Origin: an uncultured Opitutales bacterium
GTDB lineage: Bacteria; Verrucomicrobiota; Verrucomicrobiia; Opitutales; Intestinicryptomonadaceae
Assembly (NCBI GenBank): GCA_944389575.1
Contig: CALXMX010000065.1
Coordinates: 1-35,039, forward strand
DNA: 35,039 nucleotides
Direction of reading: 5' to 3'
Part shown: positions 26,281 through 33,957 of the stretch, piece by piece
Layout of the letters: each line of letters begins with the position of its first letter
Position numbering within the stretch: the first letter of the stretch is position 1
The notes under the pieces: model-generated
The model's input: the letters and a program-made list of their open reading frames with translations, nothing else
The model's database searches: none
Told to the model about the DNA's origin: nothing
Translations under genes and position numbers: made by a program

Positions 26281-27639
26281 ATGAAACGCGAAAATGTAAG
26301 AAAAATCACAGCGGCGCTATTGACATTCGCTCTCGCGGCGGAATTAACACTGGCGGACGGCGGGGCGTCGTTCGGCGTCTCGCAGGAATCCCCCGTATTC
26401 TCCGGCGCGGCGCTTTCCCAACCCGCGCAGGACTTCGTCCTGACGGGAAAGTTTCTCACAAAGAACCGCGGAAGCGCGAATCTTTACTTTCACACCGATT
26501 CAAACCTCTCAAAAGGCTATGCGGTGGCCATAAATAACGATCCCCTGGGAAAATGCTGGTGGCGCGCGTCGGGAAGCCTCGCGTCGGTTAGAAACGTCGC
26601 AAAGCATTTCGCCAAGGACGGCGAATGGTTCGAACTAAAAATAAAGGTCCACGGAGCGGAAATATCGACTTGGATCGACGGGCTGAAGGTAGTCGAATAC
26701 ATAGAACCGCAAAAGCCGTTCCGCACGCAGAAAAATCAAAACATGAAATTGGGAAGCGGAACGTTCGCGCTGAAACATTCGGGCGGAGGAAGCGTTCTTG
26801 TCAAGGATTTGAAAATCGAGCCCCTTCCGCCGCGGGGCGACGTTTCAAACCAGCGCACAAACGCGATAGACGAAGAAACCGACGGCGTGATACGGCTGCA
26901 TCAGCGCGACTTTCCCGTGCTGAATTTCCACGTGCACCTCAAAGGGGGATTCACTGCGGACTGGGCTTTCGCCAAATCCAGAAAATTCGGAATAAACTAC
27001 GCGATAGCGCCGAACTGCGGGCGGGACTTTGAGCTAAACCGCGCGGAAAAGGCAGCGGACTACCTGGATTTTGAGGCCAAAGGCTATCCATTCATAATCT
27101 GCATGCAGGCCGAGGGGCGCGAGTGGCACAAGCTCTTCGGCCGGGATATTCGCGGGCGTTTCGCGTACGTGTTCACCGACGCGATGACCTTCGACGACCT
27201 CTCGGGAAAACGCACGCACATATGGCGCGCGGACGAAGTAAACTGCCCCGCCGGAGAGGAGCAAAAATACATGGACTTGATTGTCGACACCATTTGCAAC
27301 ATCTTGGAAAACGAGCCCGCCGACGTTTACGCAAACCCGATGCGCCTGCCGGAAATATTGGAAAAGGACTTCGGCAAATATTGGACGCCGGAGCGCCGCC
27401 AGCGCGTCTTGGACTCGCTTGCAAAAGGCGGAAAGGCGCTTGAAATAAACCTGATGACGCGCCTGCCGGATTTCGATTTCATAAAAAGCGCAAAAGCGCG
27501 CGGAGTAAAGCTTACCTTCGGCTCCAACAACGACGCCCCCGAATTTGGGAAATTCGAGTACGCCTGCGAGGTGATTGAAAAATGCGGGCTCTCCCCCGAC
27601 GACATATTCAATCCCTATTCGGCAAAAATCTCAAAGTAG
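26281..27639 (+). CDS. Exported two-domain protein: DUF1080-like plus HxH metal-dependent hydrolase
   Basis: A 452-residue protein with a signal peptide (about 1-25, ending LTLA). Residues 30-185 resemble the DUF1080/3-keto-disaccharide hydrolase beta-sandwich (DFVLTGKFLTKN, GEWFELKIKVHGAEISTWIDG, VLVKDLKIEPL). Residues 200-450 look like a PHP/amidohydrolase-like barrel opening with His217 and His219 in NFHVHLKGG, a later INLMTRLPDFDFIKSAK and TFGSNNDAPEFGKFEYACEV, which recalls the closing segment of PHP-type enzymes. The combination fits sugar-related hydrolysis outside the cytoplasm. Substrate is unknown, and the second domain is assigned by motif only. Confidence 0.7.
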   Translation: MKRENVRKITAALLTFALAAELTLADGGASFGVSQESPVFSGAALSQPAQDFVLTGKFLTKNRGSANLYFHTDSNLSKGYAVAINNDPLGKCWWRASGSLASVRNVAKHFAKDGEWFELKIKVHGAEISTWIDGLKVVEYIEPQKPFRTQKNQNMKLGSGTFALKHSGGGSVLVKDLKIEPLPPRGDVSNQRTNAIDEETDGVIRLHQRDFPVLNFHVHLKGGFTADWAFAKSRKFGINYAIAPNCGRDFELNRAEKAADYLDFEAKGYPFIICMQAEGREWHKLFGRDIRGRFAYVFTDAMTFDDLSGKRTHIWRADEVNCPAGEEQKYMDLIVDTICNILENEPADVYANPMRLPEILEKDFGKYWTPERRQRVLDSLAKGGKALEINLMTRLPDFDFIKSAKARGVKLTFGSNNDAPEFGKFEYACEVIEKCGLSPDDIFNPYSAKISK

Positions 27640-27678
27640 CGTATTCCCGGGGAAAATAGCGTATTCCCGGAGAAAATA
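27639..27678 (+). repeat. Two 20-bp tandem units
   Basis: GCGTATTCCCGGGGAAAATA followed by the same with one change (A for G at 27671). The first begins at the stop codon's last base. Beyond, CTCCCCGGGGAG (27700-27711) is a perfect 12-bp palindrome followed by seven A. Confidence 0.9.
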
Positions 27679-27914
27679 ACGCGCCTAACGGGGAAAACGC
27701 TCCCCGGGGAGAAAAAAACGCGCCCAAGAAGCCGGGCCGCGTTTGGCGAAGGGCAGTTTCGGAAGCCCCCTGCCCCGCGTACGGCGCGCTGTGCCCGACC
27801 GGCCGCGACGGCGAAACTTTCGCGCCCAAGCAAAGCGGAATTTTCGCCGGTTGAGACACGCATTTTCTATGCGCGCTAAAAGCCCGCCATATACCCGCCG
27901 CCGCAAAGTATCCG
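27679..27914. other. Non-coding stretch after the DUF1080-like gene
   Basis: No gene. It contains the palindrome at 27700-27711. Confidence 0.4.
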
Positions 27915-28154
27915 CTATGATACAGGAAGAAATATAAACGCCAGTTCAAATGCGGCGCAAATTGCAAAGGCGGTAACCCAAAAAATTCTGCGCCGCAAGA
28001 GAGTTTTCTCAAAACGCCTGCGGCCGCCGTCTATTTTATTCCTGTAATCGGAGTAAAGTTCGTCGACCGAACGTCCAAAATAGTACCAAAGCCTGCCGCA
28101 AACTGCCAGCAGAAGAATGAAAAATAAGAGAATAAATATCAGCCTTTCGTACAT
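27915..28154 (-). CDS. Possible small two-helix membrane protein
   Basis: A 79-residue frame from ATG 28154 (a longer start at 28241 is possible). Two clear hydrophobic helices, LIFILLFFILLLAVCGRLWY and IFWVTAFAICAAFELAFIFL, are separated by a charged loop of about 28 residues rich in Arg, Asp and Lys. That hairpin topology is hard to get by chance. The ribosome site is poor and no family is recognised. It lies alone between the DUF1080-like gene and the PEP-CTERM gene. Confidence 0.5.
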   Translation of the reverse strand: MYERLIFILLFFILLLAVCGRLWYYFGRSVDELYSDYRNKIDGGRRRFEKTLLRRRIFWVTAFAICAAFELAFIFLPVS

Positions 28155-28434
28155 AAGCTCGATGCGCAATTTTAACAGGTTATGAAGTCTGCACAGCCGC
28201 TCTGCAAGCATAATTTGGCAATATCTCGGCCGGCGGCGCAAGAATTTCCATGCGCTTAACGGCGCGCAAATCCCGCCTTGCCGGTTGCTTCAAAGCGGCT
28301 CCAAATCTACACTCAATTTTTTGTCCGACACGTCGGCCCCCCCGCCGCGCGCATTGTTACGCAAAAAACGCCGAAATCAAATCGCGGGCGCCAAATAGAA
28401 TCCATTCTCACTCCCCCCAATTCCTTCTAACGGC
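28155..28434. other. Non-coding stretch
   Basis: No gene or clear structure is seen in this 280-base interval. Confidence 0.35.
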
Positions 28435-28467
28435 AAAAAAAAGCGGCTTCCAAAAAACGGAAACCGC
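28435..28467 (-). terminator. Rho-independent terminator of the PEP-CTERM gene
   Basis: Read leftward: GCGGTTTCC (complement of 28459-28467), loop of 7, GGAAGCCGC (complement of 28443-28451) with one wobble pair, then eight U. It is 25 bases after the stop. Confidence 0.92.
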
Positions 28468-28492
28468 CGCATAAAAATCCGACCGCGAAACG

Positions 28493-30157
28493 CTATCTAC
28501 CCCTGCGGCGCAGCGCGGCAAACAGCACGCAGGCAACACCCAAAAGGACGGCAAAATCCGCGGGTTCCGGAACGACGTACTTCACGTAGAGCCCGTCGTC
28601 GTTGACTGCGAACTGAGCGTGGTACGCGCCGTAGGAATTTGCGGTAAAGTCCTCCTCCGAAAGGCCGCTCTTGTTGGCGACGTCCCATGAAATTATCTTA
28701 ACGCCGTCGCTCGAATCGTCATACTGCGTAAGCCACTCAAGGTTTGTTCCGAAATCAAACGTCACCTTTGCGCCCTCGGCCGCGGAAGCGCCGAACGACA
28801 ACGTCCCGCCGGCAACGTCAACCCACGAGGAATCCTCCGAATTATACAAGGCGTAGGAAGTCAGATCCAGAGTGTCCATTTTATCGGCGGAATCGAGCCT
28901 CAGCTTTATCGTGCCGCTATTGTATATTATATTGGTAAAGCGGAACGAGCCGTAGGAGTCGGAGCCTTCTGTCGAGCCGAATACCGCGTTTGCGCCGGCC
29001 GATTGCAAGCCGTCCACAACTGCGCCCATTTCCAAGTCGCCATGCGAGAACTGCGCGCGCGTGGTTCCTCCGTTCGTCGTAAAGGCCGTCACCGTATTGG
29101 TGCCGGAATTGTTGTAAGAGTACTCGTTATAACGGGCATACTGGTTGAAATTTATGTACAACCCGCCCGAAACGACTTTCACACCACCCTGAAAAACGGC
29201 GGTATTGGTCGTGAAAGACTGGCTCGCGGTGCCGTTCATGACGAAGTTTACCCGACCCGCTTCGGAAGTCCATTTTGAACCGTTTCTCTCGGAAATTGCC
29301 CCGGTTGCGGAATAGTCGGCAGAGTTAGTCAGAATGTAATACGATGTGCCGTTCTGGGACGAATAGTTGGCCGGCGCCTCCCTCATCAGCGATCCGCTTC
29401 CGGTGACGCCGCTGACTTGAATGTAGTTGTCGGCCGATCCGCTCGGCTTGGAATAAAACATCATGGAATCGATAACGCCGCCGATTTTTATGCTGGGATT
29501 GGAAAAACTGGAGGAAGTGCCGTATGCCACCATATACATTCTTCCTCCGTTGCTCGACTTGATATCGCCGGCAACCTCAAGCGTGCCGATGGTCATGGCA
29601 AAATTGCCTCCGGGCGTCACAATGTCGCCGCCGACATAGACGCTCTCCGCATTGTTTACAAAGGACGACCTTATGGTGGACTTCTTCAAATCGCCCAAAA
29701 TGCGAATGTTTCCGCGGTTGCCGGACGAATATCCGAACAGCCTCGACCCCTTGTCCGCAGATGAATATCCGCCGAGAGTGACCGACCCCACCGTGAATGT
29801 CTCGCCGGCTTCTAACTGCAGATATGTGAACAAGTCGTTTTCGGAAGTGTGATACGAGTTGTCGCCGAGAACCAAATCAATTTTGCTAAAGTCCTCCGGA
29901 ACGGACGAAGACCAGACCTTCTCCCCGTCGGAATTAAGGGTGTACCAATAGCCGTTGGCCCAGGAATCGTTCCAAGTGATACTGCCGCCCGAGGCGGTAT
30001 CGCTTCTAAATATATTGTAATACTGCGTAGCTTCCGGATCGCCGTGCGACGAAAAGGCGTAATACCACGTCTGGTTTGCCTCCTCCTGGGCGGACGCAAA
30101 AGCGGCGGAAAACAAACAGCCGCATATTATCGGAAAAATCTTTTTTAACGCTTTCAT
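28493..30157 (-). CDS. PEP-CTERM surface protein, beta-helix type
   Basis: A 554-residue exported protein. A signal peptide (MKALKKIFPIICGCLFSAAFASA) is followed by a Ser/Gly/Asn/Thr/Tyr-rich body with short recurring strand motifs (VYVGGDIVTPGG, LEVAGDIKSSNGG, IKIGGVIDS) suggesting a beta-helix like that of autotransporter passengers. The C-terminus is a PEP-CTERM sorting signal: VPEP, a hydrophobic helix (FAVLLGVACVLFAAL) and RRRGR. Such proteins are processed by an exosortase and displayed or released at the envelope. No exosortase gene is in this window. Transcribed from its own promoter and closed by its own terminator. Confidence 0.9.
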   Translation of the reverse strand: MKALKKIFPIICGCLFSAAFASAQEEANQTWYYAFSSHGDPEATQYYNIFRSDTASGGSITWNDSWANGYWYTLNSDGEKVWSSSVPEDFSKIDLVLGDNSYHTSENDLFTYLQLEAGETFTVGSVTLGGYSSADKGSRLFGYSSGNRGNIRILGDLKKSTIRSSFVNNAESVYVGGDIVTPGGNFAMTIGTLEVAGDIKSSNGGRMYMVAYGTSSSFSNPSIKIGGVIDSMMFYSKPSGSADNYIQVSGVTGSGSLMREAPANYSSQNGTSYYILTNSADYSATGAISERNGSKWTSEAGRVNFVMNGTASQSFTTNTAVFQGGVKVVSGGLYINFNQYARYNEYSYNNSGTNTVTAFTTNGGTTRAQFSHGDLEMGAVVDGLQSAGANAVFGSTEGSDSYGSFRFTNIIYNSGTIKLRLDSADKMDTLDLTSYALYNSEDSSWVDVAGGTLSFGASAAEGAKVTFDFGTNLEWLTQYDDSSDGVKIISWDVANKSGLSEEDFTANSYGAYHAQFAVNDDGLYVKYVVPEPADFAVLLGVACVLFAALRRRGR

Positions 30158-30189
30158 AAATTTTTGGCAAATATTCTAGTAATGAAATA

Positions 30190-30218
30190 TGAATATAAGA
30201 ATATAATCGAAATGTCAA
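30190..30218 (-). promoter_or_regulatory. Promoter of the PEP-CTERM gene
   Basis: On the minus strand a consensus TTGACA (complement of 30213-30218) is followed by TATTCA at 17 bases (complement of 30190-30195) or TATATT at 15 (complement of 30192-30197). The start codon is about 33 bases further. The surrounding 60 bases are strongly AT-rich. Confidence 0.65.
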
Positions 30219-30493
30219 CCGGTTTTTATAGTACATTTTACAAAAAAACTCCGCCGCCGAACGCTTTTTTCGCGCACCTTTAACCCCGATTTTCGTCCAG
30301 ACGGGCAACTATTTCATCACTACCTTTTAAGGCCGGCATTTTCCGGCGCCTAAGCTCTCCCCTTTTTTCAAATTCGCAAAGTTCCATTTTTTATCGGGAA
30401 AAATCGCGCAATCGAATAAAATAAAGCTTGATATTTCACAGTTTTTTCCGACCTTGGACACAAGAGCCGCTTTTTGCAAAGCGCGAAATTCAA
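30219..30493. other. Gap before ssrA
   Basis: No gene. TTGGAC at 30454-30459 could be an ssrA -35, but no good -10 follows. Confidence 0.35.
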
Positions 30494-30845
30494 GGGGGCG
30501 TCCCGGAATTCGACTTTTCATCGTAGGGCGGGTCTGCATGCCGAAGACGACACTTGGCTTCGTAAAAATGTGTCAAAAAAACATAAATGGCGAAGAATAC
30601 GCTATTGCCGCTTAATTGACGCGGCACGTCCGTTCCCCGACTCCCGATAGGGGAAGCCGGGCGTCGACATCGGGAAAAGGGGGCAAGCGCGTTGCGCGCC
30701 GGCGTTTGCCCGCCATTACGGCGCGATGCTCGGCGGGCGGTTGCCGTTTCCAACCCCGCCGAAAAGATCCAATAACGGCTAAGCATGTAGCATGGCGCGC
30801 GCGAAAGTGTCAAGGACGCGGGTTCGACTCCCGCCGCCTCCACCA
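30494..30845 (+). ncRNA. ssrA: Transfer-messenger RNA (tmRNA), one-piece
   Basis: Rescues ribosomes stalled on broken mRNA by acting first as an alanyl-tRNA and then as a short message that tags the nascent protein. The 5' GGGGGCG (30494-30500) pairs with CGCCTCC (30835-30841) including the conserved third-position G-U, and ACCA is encoded at the end. The T-arm is GCGGG-TTCGACT-CCCGC, and GGAATTCGAC follows the 5' arm as in other tmRNAs. The tag reading frame ends NGEEYAIAA with TAA at 30613-30615; the upstream codons read AAA AAC ATA. The exact resume codon is not certain. Length, 352 bases, is normal. A terminator follows 7 bases later. Confidence 0.95.
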
Positions 30846-30852
30846 AGAGCCA

Positions 30853-30887
30853 GGCCGCAATTCTAAAGGGATTGCGGCCTTTGTTTT
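30853..30887 (+). terminator. Rho-independent terminator of ssrA
   Basis: GGCCGCAAT (30853-30861), loop TCTAAAGGG, ATTGCGGCC (30871-30879), then TTTGTTTT. AGCCA and TGGCT flank it and can extend the stem. A degenerate copy is at 18420-18456. Confidence 0.9.
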
Positions 30888-31051
30888 GGCTATATAAAAG
30901 GGATTGAAAACAGGCACCACCTTCCAATGCCATCGCGTCGATATGTCAAAATTATGGCTTTTTACGCTTGAAAAGTCCTCGCGAAATCCTCCATCGCTCC
31001 ATCGGAAGAAAGGGAAAATCCGCGACCGTTTTTCAAGCAGGCGCGGCGCTT

Positions 31052-31115
31052 CAAACGCGAAGCTTAAAACGTGAAGCCCCAAACGCGGCGTTTTAAACGT
31101 TGTACCTCAAACGCG
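31052..31115 (+). repeat. Degenerate 28-bp tandem repeat beside tpx
   Basis: CAAACGCG occurs at 31052, 31080 and 31108, exactly 28 bases apart. Within the units TTAAAACG and TTTAAACG also align. The inner parts have diverged, so this is an old or loosely kept array just downstream of tpx. Confidence 0.6.
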
Positions 31116-31123
31116 CGGCGCAA

Positions 31124-31633
31124 TCAATCGGCCAAGGCCTTCAAAGCGGCATCATAATCGGGTTCCTCGGTAATCTCGCCGTTCATGGCCGAATATGCGA
31201 TATTTCCGTCCGTTCCGATTATCACCACCGAGCGCGCAAACAGTCCGCCGAGGGGGCCGTCTTTCATCACAACGCCGTAGTCCTCGCCAAAAGCGGACTT
31301 ATAGCGGAAGTCCGAAAGCATGACGACGTTTTCAATCCCCTCCGCCGCACAAAACCGGCTCTGCGCAAACGGCAAATCCCGCGACACGCACAGAACTACG
31401 GCATTCTCAATCCCCGCGGCCAACCTGTTGAATCTCCTGACCGAAAGCGCGCAAACCGACGTGTCCAGACTGGGAAATATATTCATCAAAACCTTCTTTC
31501 CCCCCGCTTGGGCGAGGGAAAAATCCTTCAAATCTCCCGTCGATAGCAGGAAATCCGGAGCCTTCATTCCCGGTTTGACGAAATTTCCGGCCACGCAAAC
31601 CGGCGCTCCCTTGAATTTTGTGCAGTTTTCCAT
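31124..31633 (-). CDS. tpx: Thiol peroxidase (Tpx-type peroxiredoxin)
   Basis: Reduces hydrogen and alkyl peroxides using thioredoxin. The 169-residue product follows Tpx throughout: FKGAPVCVAG, VKPGMKAPDFLL, the peroxidatic Cys in LDTSVCALSVRRFN, and the resolving Cys in SRDLPFAQSRFCAAEGIENV about 34 residues later. Start ATG 31633 was chosen because GGAAGGA lies 9 bases before it; an upstream in-frame ATG is too close to that ribosome site. The gene is isolated, which is usual for tpx. The predicted partner, thioredoxin, is not in the window. Confidence 0.95.
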   Translation of the reverse strand: MENCTKFKGAPVCVAGNFVKPGMKAPDFLLSTGDLKDFSLAQAGGKKVLMNIFPSLDTSVCALSVRRFNRLAAGIENAVVLCVSRDLPFAQSRFCAAEGIENVVMLSDFRYKSAFGEDYGVVMKDGPLGGLFARSVVIIGTDGNIAYSAMNGEITEEPDYDAALKALAD

Positions 31634-32765
31634 TTGATTCATTCCTTCCATATTTTGCGCAAAAGCGCTTGTTCGACATTCGGCGGATACCCCCCGAGCC
31701 CGCGCGGCGGCCGTCGCATTAACGGCAAATGCGCGCCCGATGCAAATTCTGCCCTCCGCAAAAAAAAGAGACAGCAAAAAATGCGAAAGCGCGCATTTTA
31801 TTTTCGGCGCAGTTCGGCGCAGGCGCGCCTTTCAAAGGTCGCCGCCCGCACTTAAGATTCAAATCCGATTTTCTCGCGCCGCATTGCGCAAGAAGATTTC
31901 CCCGCTTCAGCGGCCCGACCGCGCTTTGCATAATACCCCCCCCGCGCCGATTCCGCCCGCCCCGCACGGGAAAAATTCGCAAAAGGCACGGCGGCAATTT
32001 TGCTTCCCGCAGTCCCAACAATCTCCGCAATCCCAACACAAAAATTCCACCGCATCGCAAAACACAGAAATTCTCGCCGACAGCAAATCGCAAAATTTGA
32101 TTTTGAAAAAATGAAGCGCAATTAAGGAAATGCACCTTTCGAGAAATGTCTCCGCCCCCGGCAATCTCCGGCGCAGACTCTAACCGAGCCGCCTAACTAA
32201 GCGACCGGTGAACTTCTTCCGCCTTTTTGCGCCAACACGCAAAAAATCTCCACACATTTCGCCCCGGAGCGCGGCAGGGCCGCTTAAGTTTCCCCTTTCA
32301 TAAAAAAATCTATCCGAGCCTCATTTTATTTTGTGCGTCGCGCGAAAAAATTTTTCTCAAATCCGAAACCTTTTTTCCAAAAAATTCGCCGCAATCTTAT
32401 TAGGCGCAGACGCCCCGAAATTTTCCATTATTCCCTTCCGTTATTTCCCGCAATATGTCGCTATCGAAACAGCCTCTTATACGGCGGCGGAATCACGCCC
32501 CGGCGCAAAAATTCCGCAAGCACAAGGACGAAAACTTCCGCAAGTACCGCAGCAAAAAAGTCCACAAGAAAATACCGGAAAATGCGGCGAGCCTAACGGC
32601 GCAATCTCCCCCTAAACGCCGCTTAACGCAGTCCGCTTTTGACGGCCCCTTCGCGCGGGCAGCCTCTTCACGCGCGGCGAAGATGTCAATCCCGCCAGCG
32701 CAAAAGTCTCTCCAACGCAAAAAACTTCCGCTTTTGCGCCGCGCGCAGAAGCGCCGGACTCCGCT
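31634..32765. other. 1.1-kb gap where an exporter ATPase gene would be expected
   Basis: No supportable gene. Several frames are open for 90-200 codons, but they are Arg/Pro/Lys-rich with no recognisable protein pattern and overlap each other. No Walker A or ABC signature (LSGGQ) is seen on the minus strand, so the ATPase of the devBC system is not here. A and T homopolymers are frequent. Confidence 0.5.
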
Positions 32766-33950
32766 TCAGAATATGTCCGCGGGATTTGCCTTGCGCAGCT
32801 TGCGCGTCGCCAACAAGCCCGCCGACACGCACATGAAAATCGCGAGGAAAAATATCAGCGCAAGGTTCGCAAGCGACATTTGGGTCGGCATGTTTGCCAC
32901 GTCGCGGGTGAGCTTGTACAGCACCGCCGCCAGCAGCGAACCCGGTATAAAGCCGAACAGCGAGAGAATCAGCGACTCCTGCACTATTATCCACACGAAA
33001 AACGAATCGGAAAAGCCTATCGCCTTTAAAGTTGCGTACTCCGGAATGTGGTCCGTGACGTCCGTGTAGAGAATCTGGTACACTATCACCGCCCCGACGA
33101 AAATCGCAACCGCCATCGACGCTCCTATTACGAATCCTATCGGCGTGCGAACCGCCCAATACTCCTTTTCGGCTTCGATAAACTCCCCTTTGGTCATTAC
33201 GCGGACGTCGGGCGGAAGAATTTTGCGAAGTTTGTCCGCGGCGACTGAAGCGTCGGCCCCCTCGCGTATCCGTATGAGGCCGACGTTAGAGATGTCGGGG
33301 GAATCGTGCCTCCAAATTTTCGAGAGGGTATCGAGGCTCATAAGGACGTTTCCGTCGGCGGCGAAGGTCGCCCCAATTTCGACGCCCGCCCCGATTCTCG
33401 CCCTGTGTCCGGAAAGCTCCGTGCGCGGAAATTCGCCGGCCTCAAGTTTCGACGCAACGTCGCCGTACTGCTTCCGCGACAATGTGTCGAAGAGAACAGT
33501 GCCCTCGCGCTTGAGAATATACTGGGAGGAATTTATGGATTCGTCCTCGAATATGCGCTTGGACGGGTCGAAAGCTATTGCGAATATGTCCCTTTCGCGC
33601 CCGTCGTCCACGTTTTTAAACGGCATGCACCCGAGCTTTATTCCGTTTGCGTCCACGACCTCCGGAACGGCGAACGCCTGCTTTAAGCGCACGTTCGCAA
33701 ACCCGCGGCCCACGCCGAAATACTCGTAGTTGGGGCTGACAATCACGACGTCCGCATCGAGCATCGACAAAGGGCCGACCACCTGGCGGAAGAGCGCCCC
33801 GCGCAGGCCCACCTGAAACAGCATCATCGCCACCGCGAAGGTAATGCCCGCAATGGCGACGGCAAAACGCTTGCGATCGCTGGTGAGCTGAAGCCACGCC
33901 AGCGGGATTCCCAGCGGGATTATGCGCTCGTATAGGCTGCGCCGCTTCAC
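32766..33950 (-). CDS. devC: DevC-like ABC exporter permease (FtsX/MacB fold)
   Basis: A 394-residue inner-membrane protein of the DevC family. One transmembrane helix is near residues 30-50 (KRFAVAIAGITFAVAMMLFQ), then a large extracytoplasmic domain, then three helices in the last 130 residues (IGFVIGASMAVAIFVGAVIV; FFVWIIVQESLILSLFGFIP; LALIFFLAIFMCVSAGLLAT), with EYATLKAIGFSD, the conserved cytoplasmic coupling loop of FtsX-type permeases, between them. GTG start at 33950 follows AGGA that overlaps the devB stop, so the two genes are coupled. The ATPase DevA that should power it is absent downstream. Confidence 0.9.
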   Translation of the reverse strand: MKRRSLYERIIPLGIPLAWLQLTSDRKRFAVAIAGITFAVAMMLFQVGLRGALFRQVVGPLSMLDADVVIVSPNYEYFGVGRGFANVRLKQAFAVPEVVDANGIKLGCMPFKNVDDGRERDIFAIAFDPSKRIFEDESINSSQYILKREGTVLFDTLSRKQYGDVASKLEAGEFPRTELSGHRARIGAGVEIGATFAADGNVLMSLDTLSKIWRHDSPDISNVGLIRIREGADASVAADKLRKILPPDVRVMTKGEFIEAEKEYWAVRTPIGFVIGASMAVAIFVGAVIVYQILYTDVTDHIPEYATLKAIGFSDSFFVWIIVQESLILSLFGFIPGSLLAAVLYKLTRDVANMPTQMSLANLALIFFLAIFMCVSAGLLATRKLRKANPADIF

Positions 33951-33957
33951 TTGCGTC

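Noticed and set aside
18395-30845. The whole interval between the ssrA relic and ssrA as one genomic island
   Set aside because: It contains rpsO and pnp, which are core genes in typical order, and no integrase, so a recent 12-kb island is unlikely.
30490-30933. Minus-strand open frame containing an AAGVEPAS-like segment
   Set aside because: It is antisense to the tmRNA gene. Such segments are a well-known false protein prediction from the T-arm and acceptor of tRNA-like genes.
31052-31115. Possible CRISPR array from the 28-base spacing
   Set aside because: Only eight bases recur exactly, there are no unique spacers between full repeats, and no cas genes are near.
31634-32765. A degraded devA ATPase in the gap beside devC
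   Set aside because: No Walker A, LSGGQ or similar segment could be found in any minus-strand frame.
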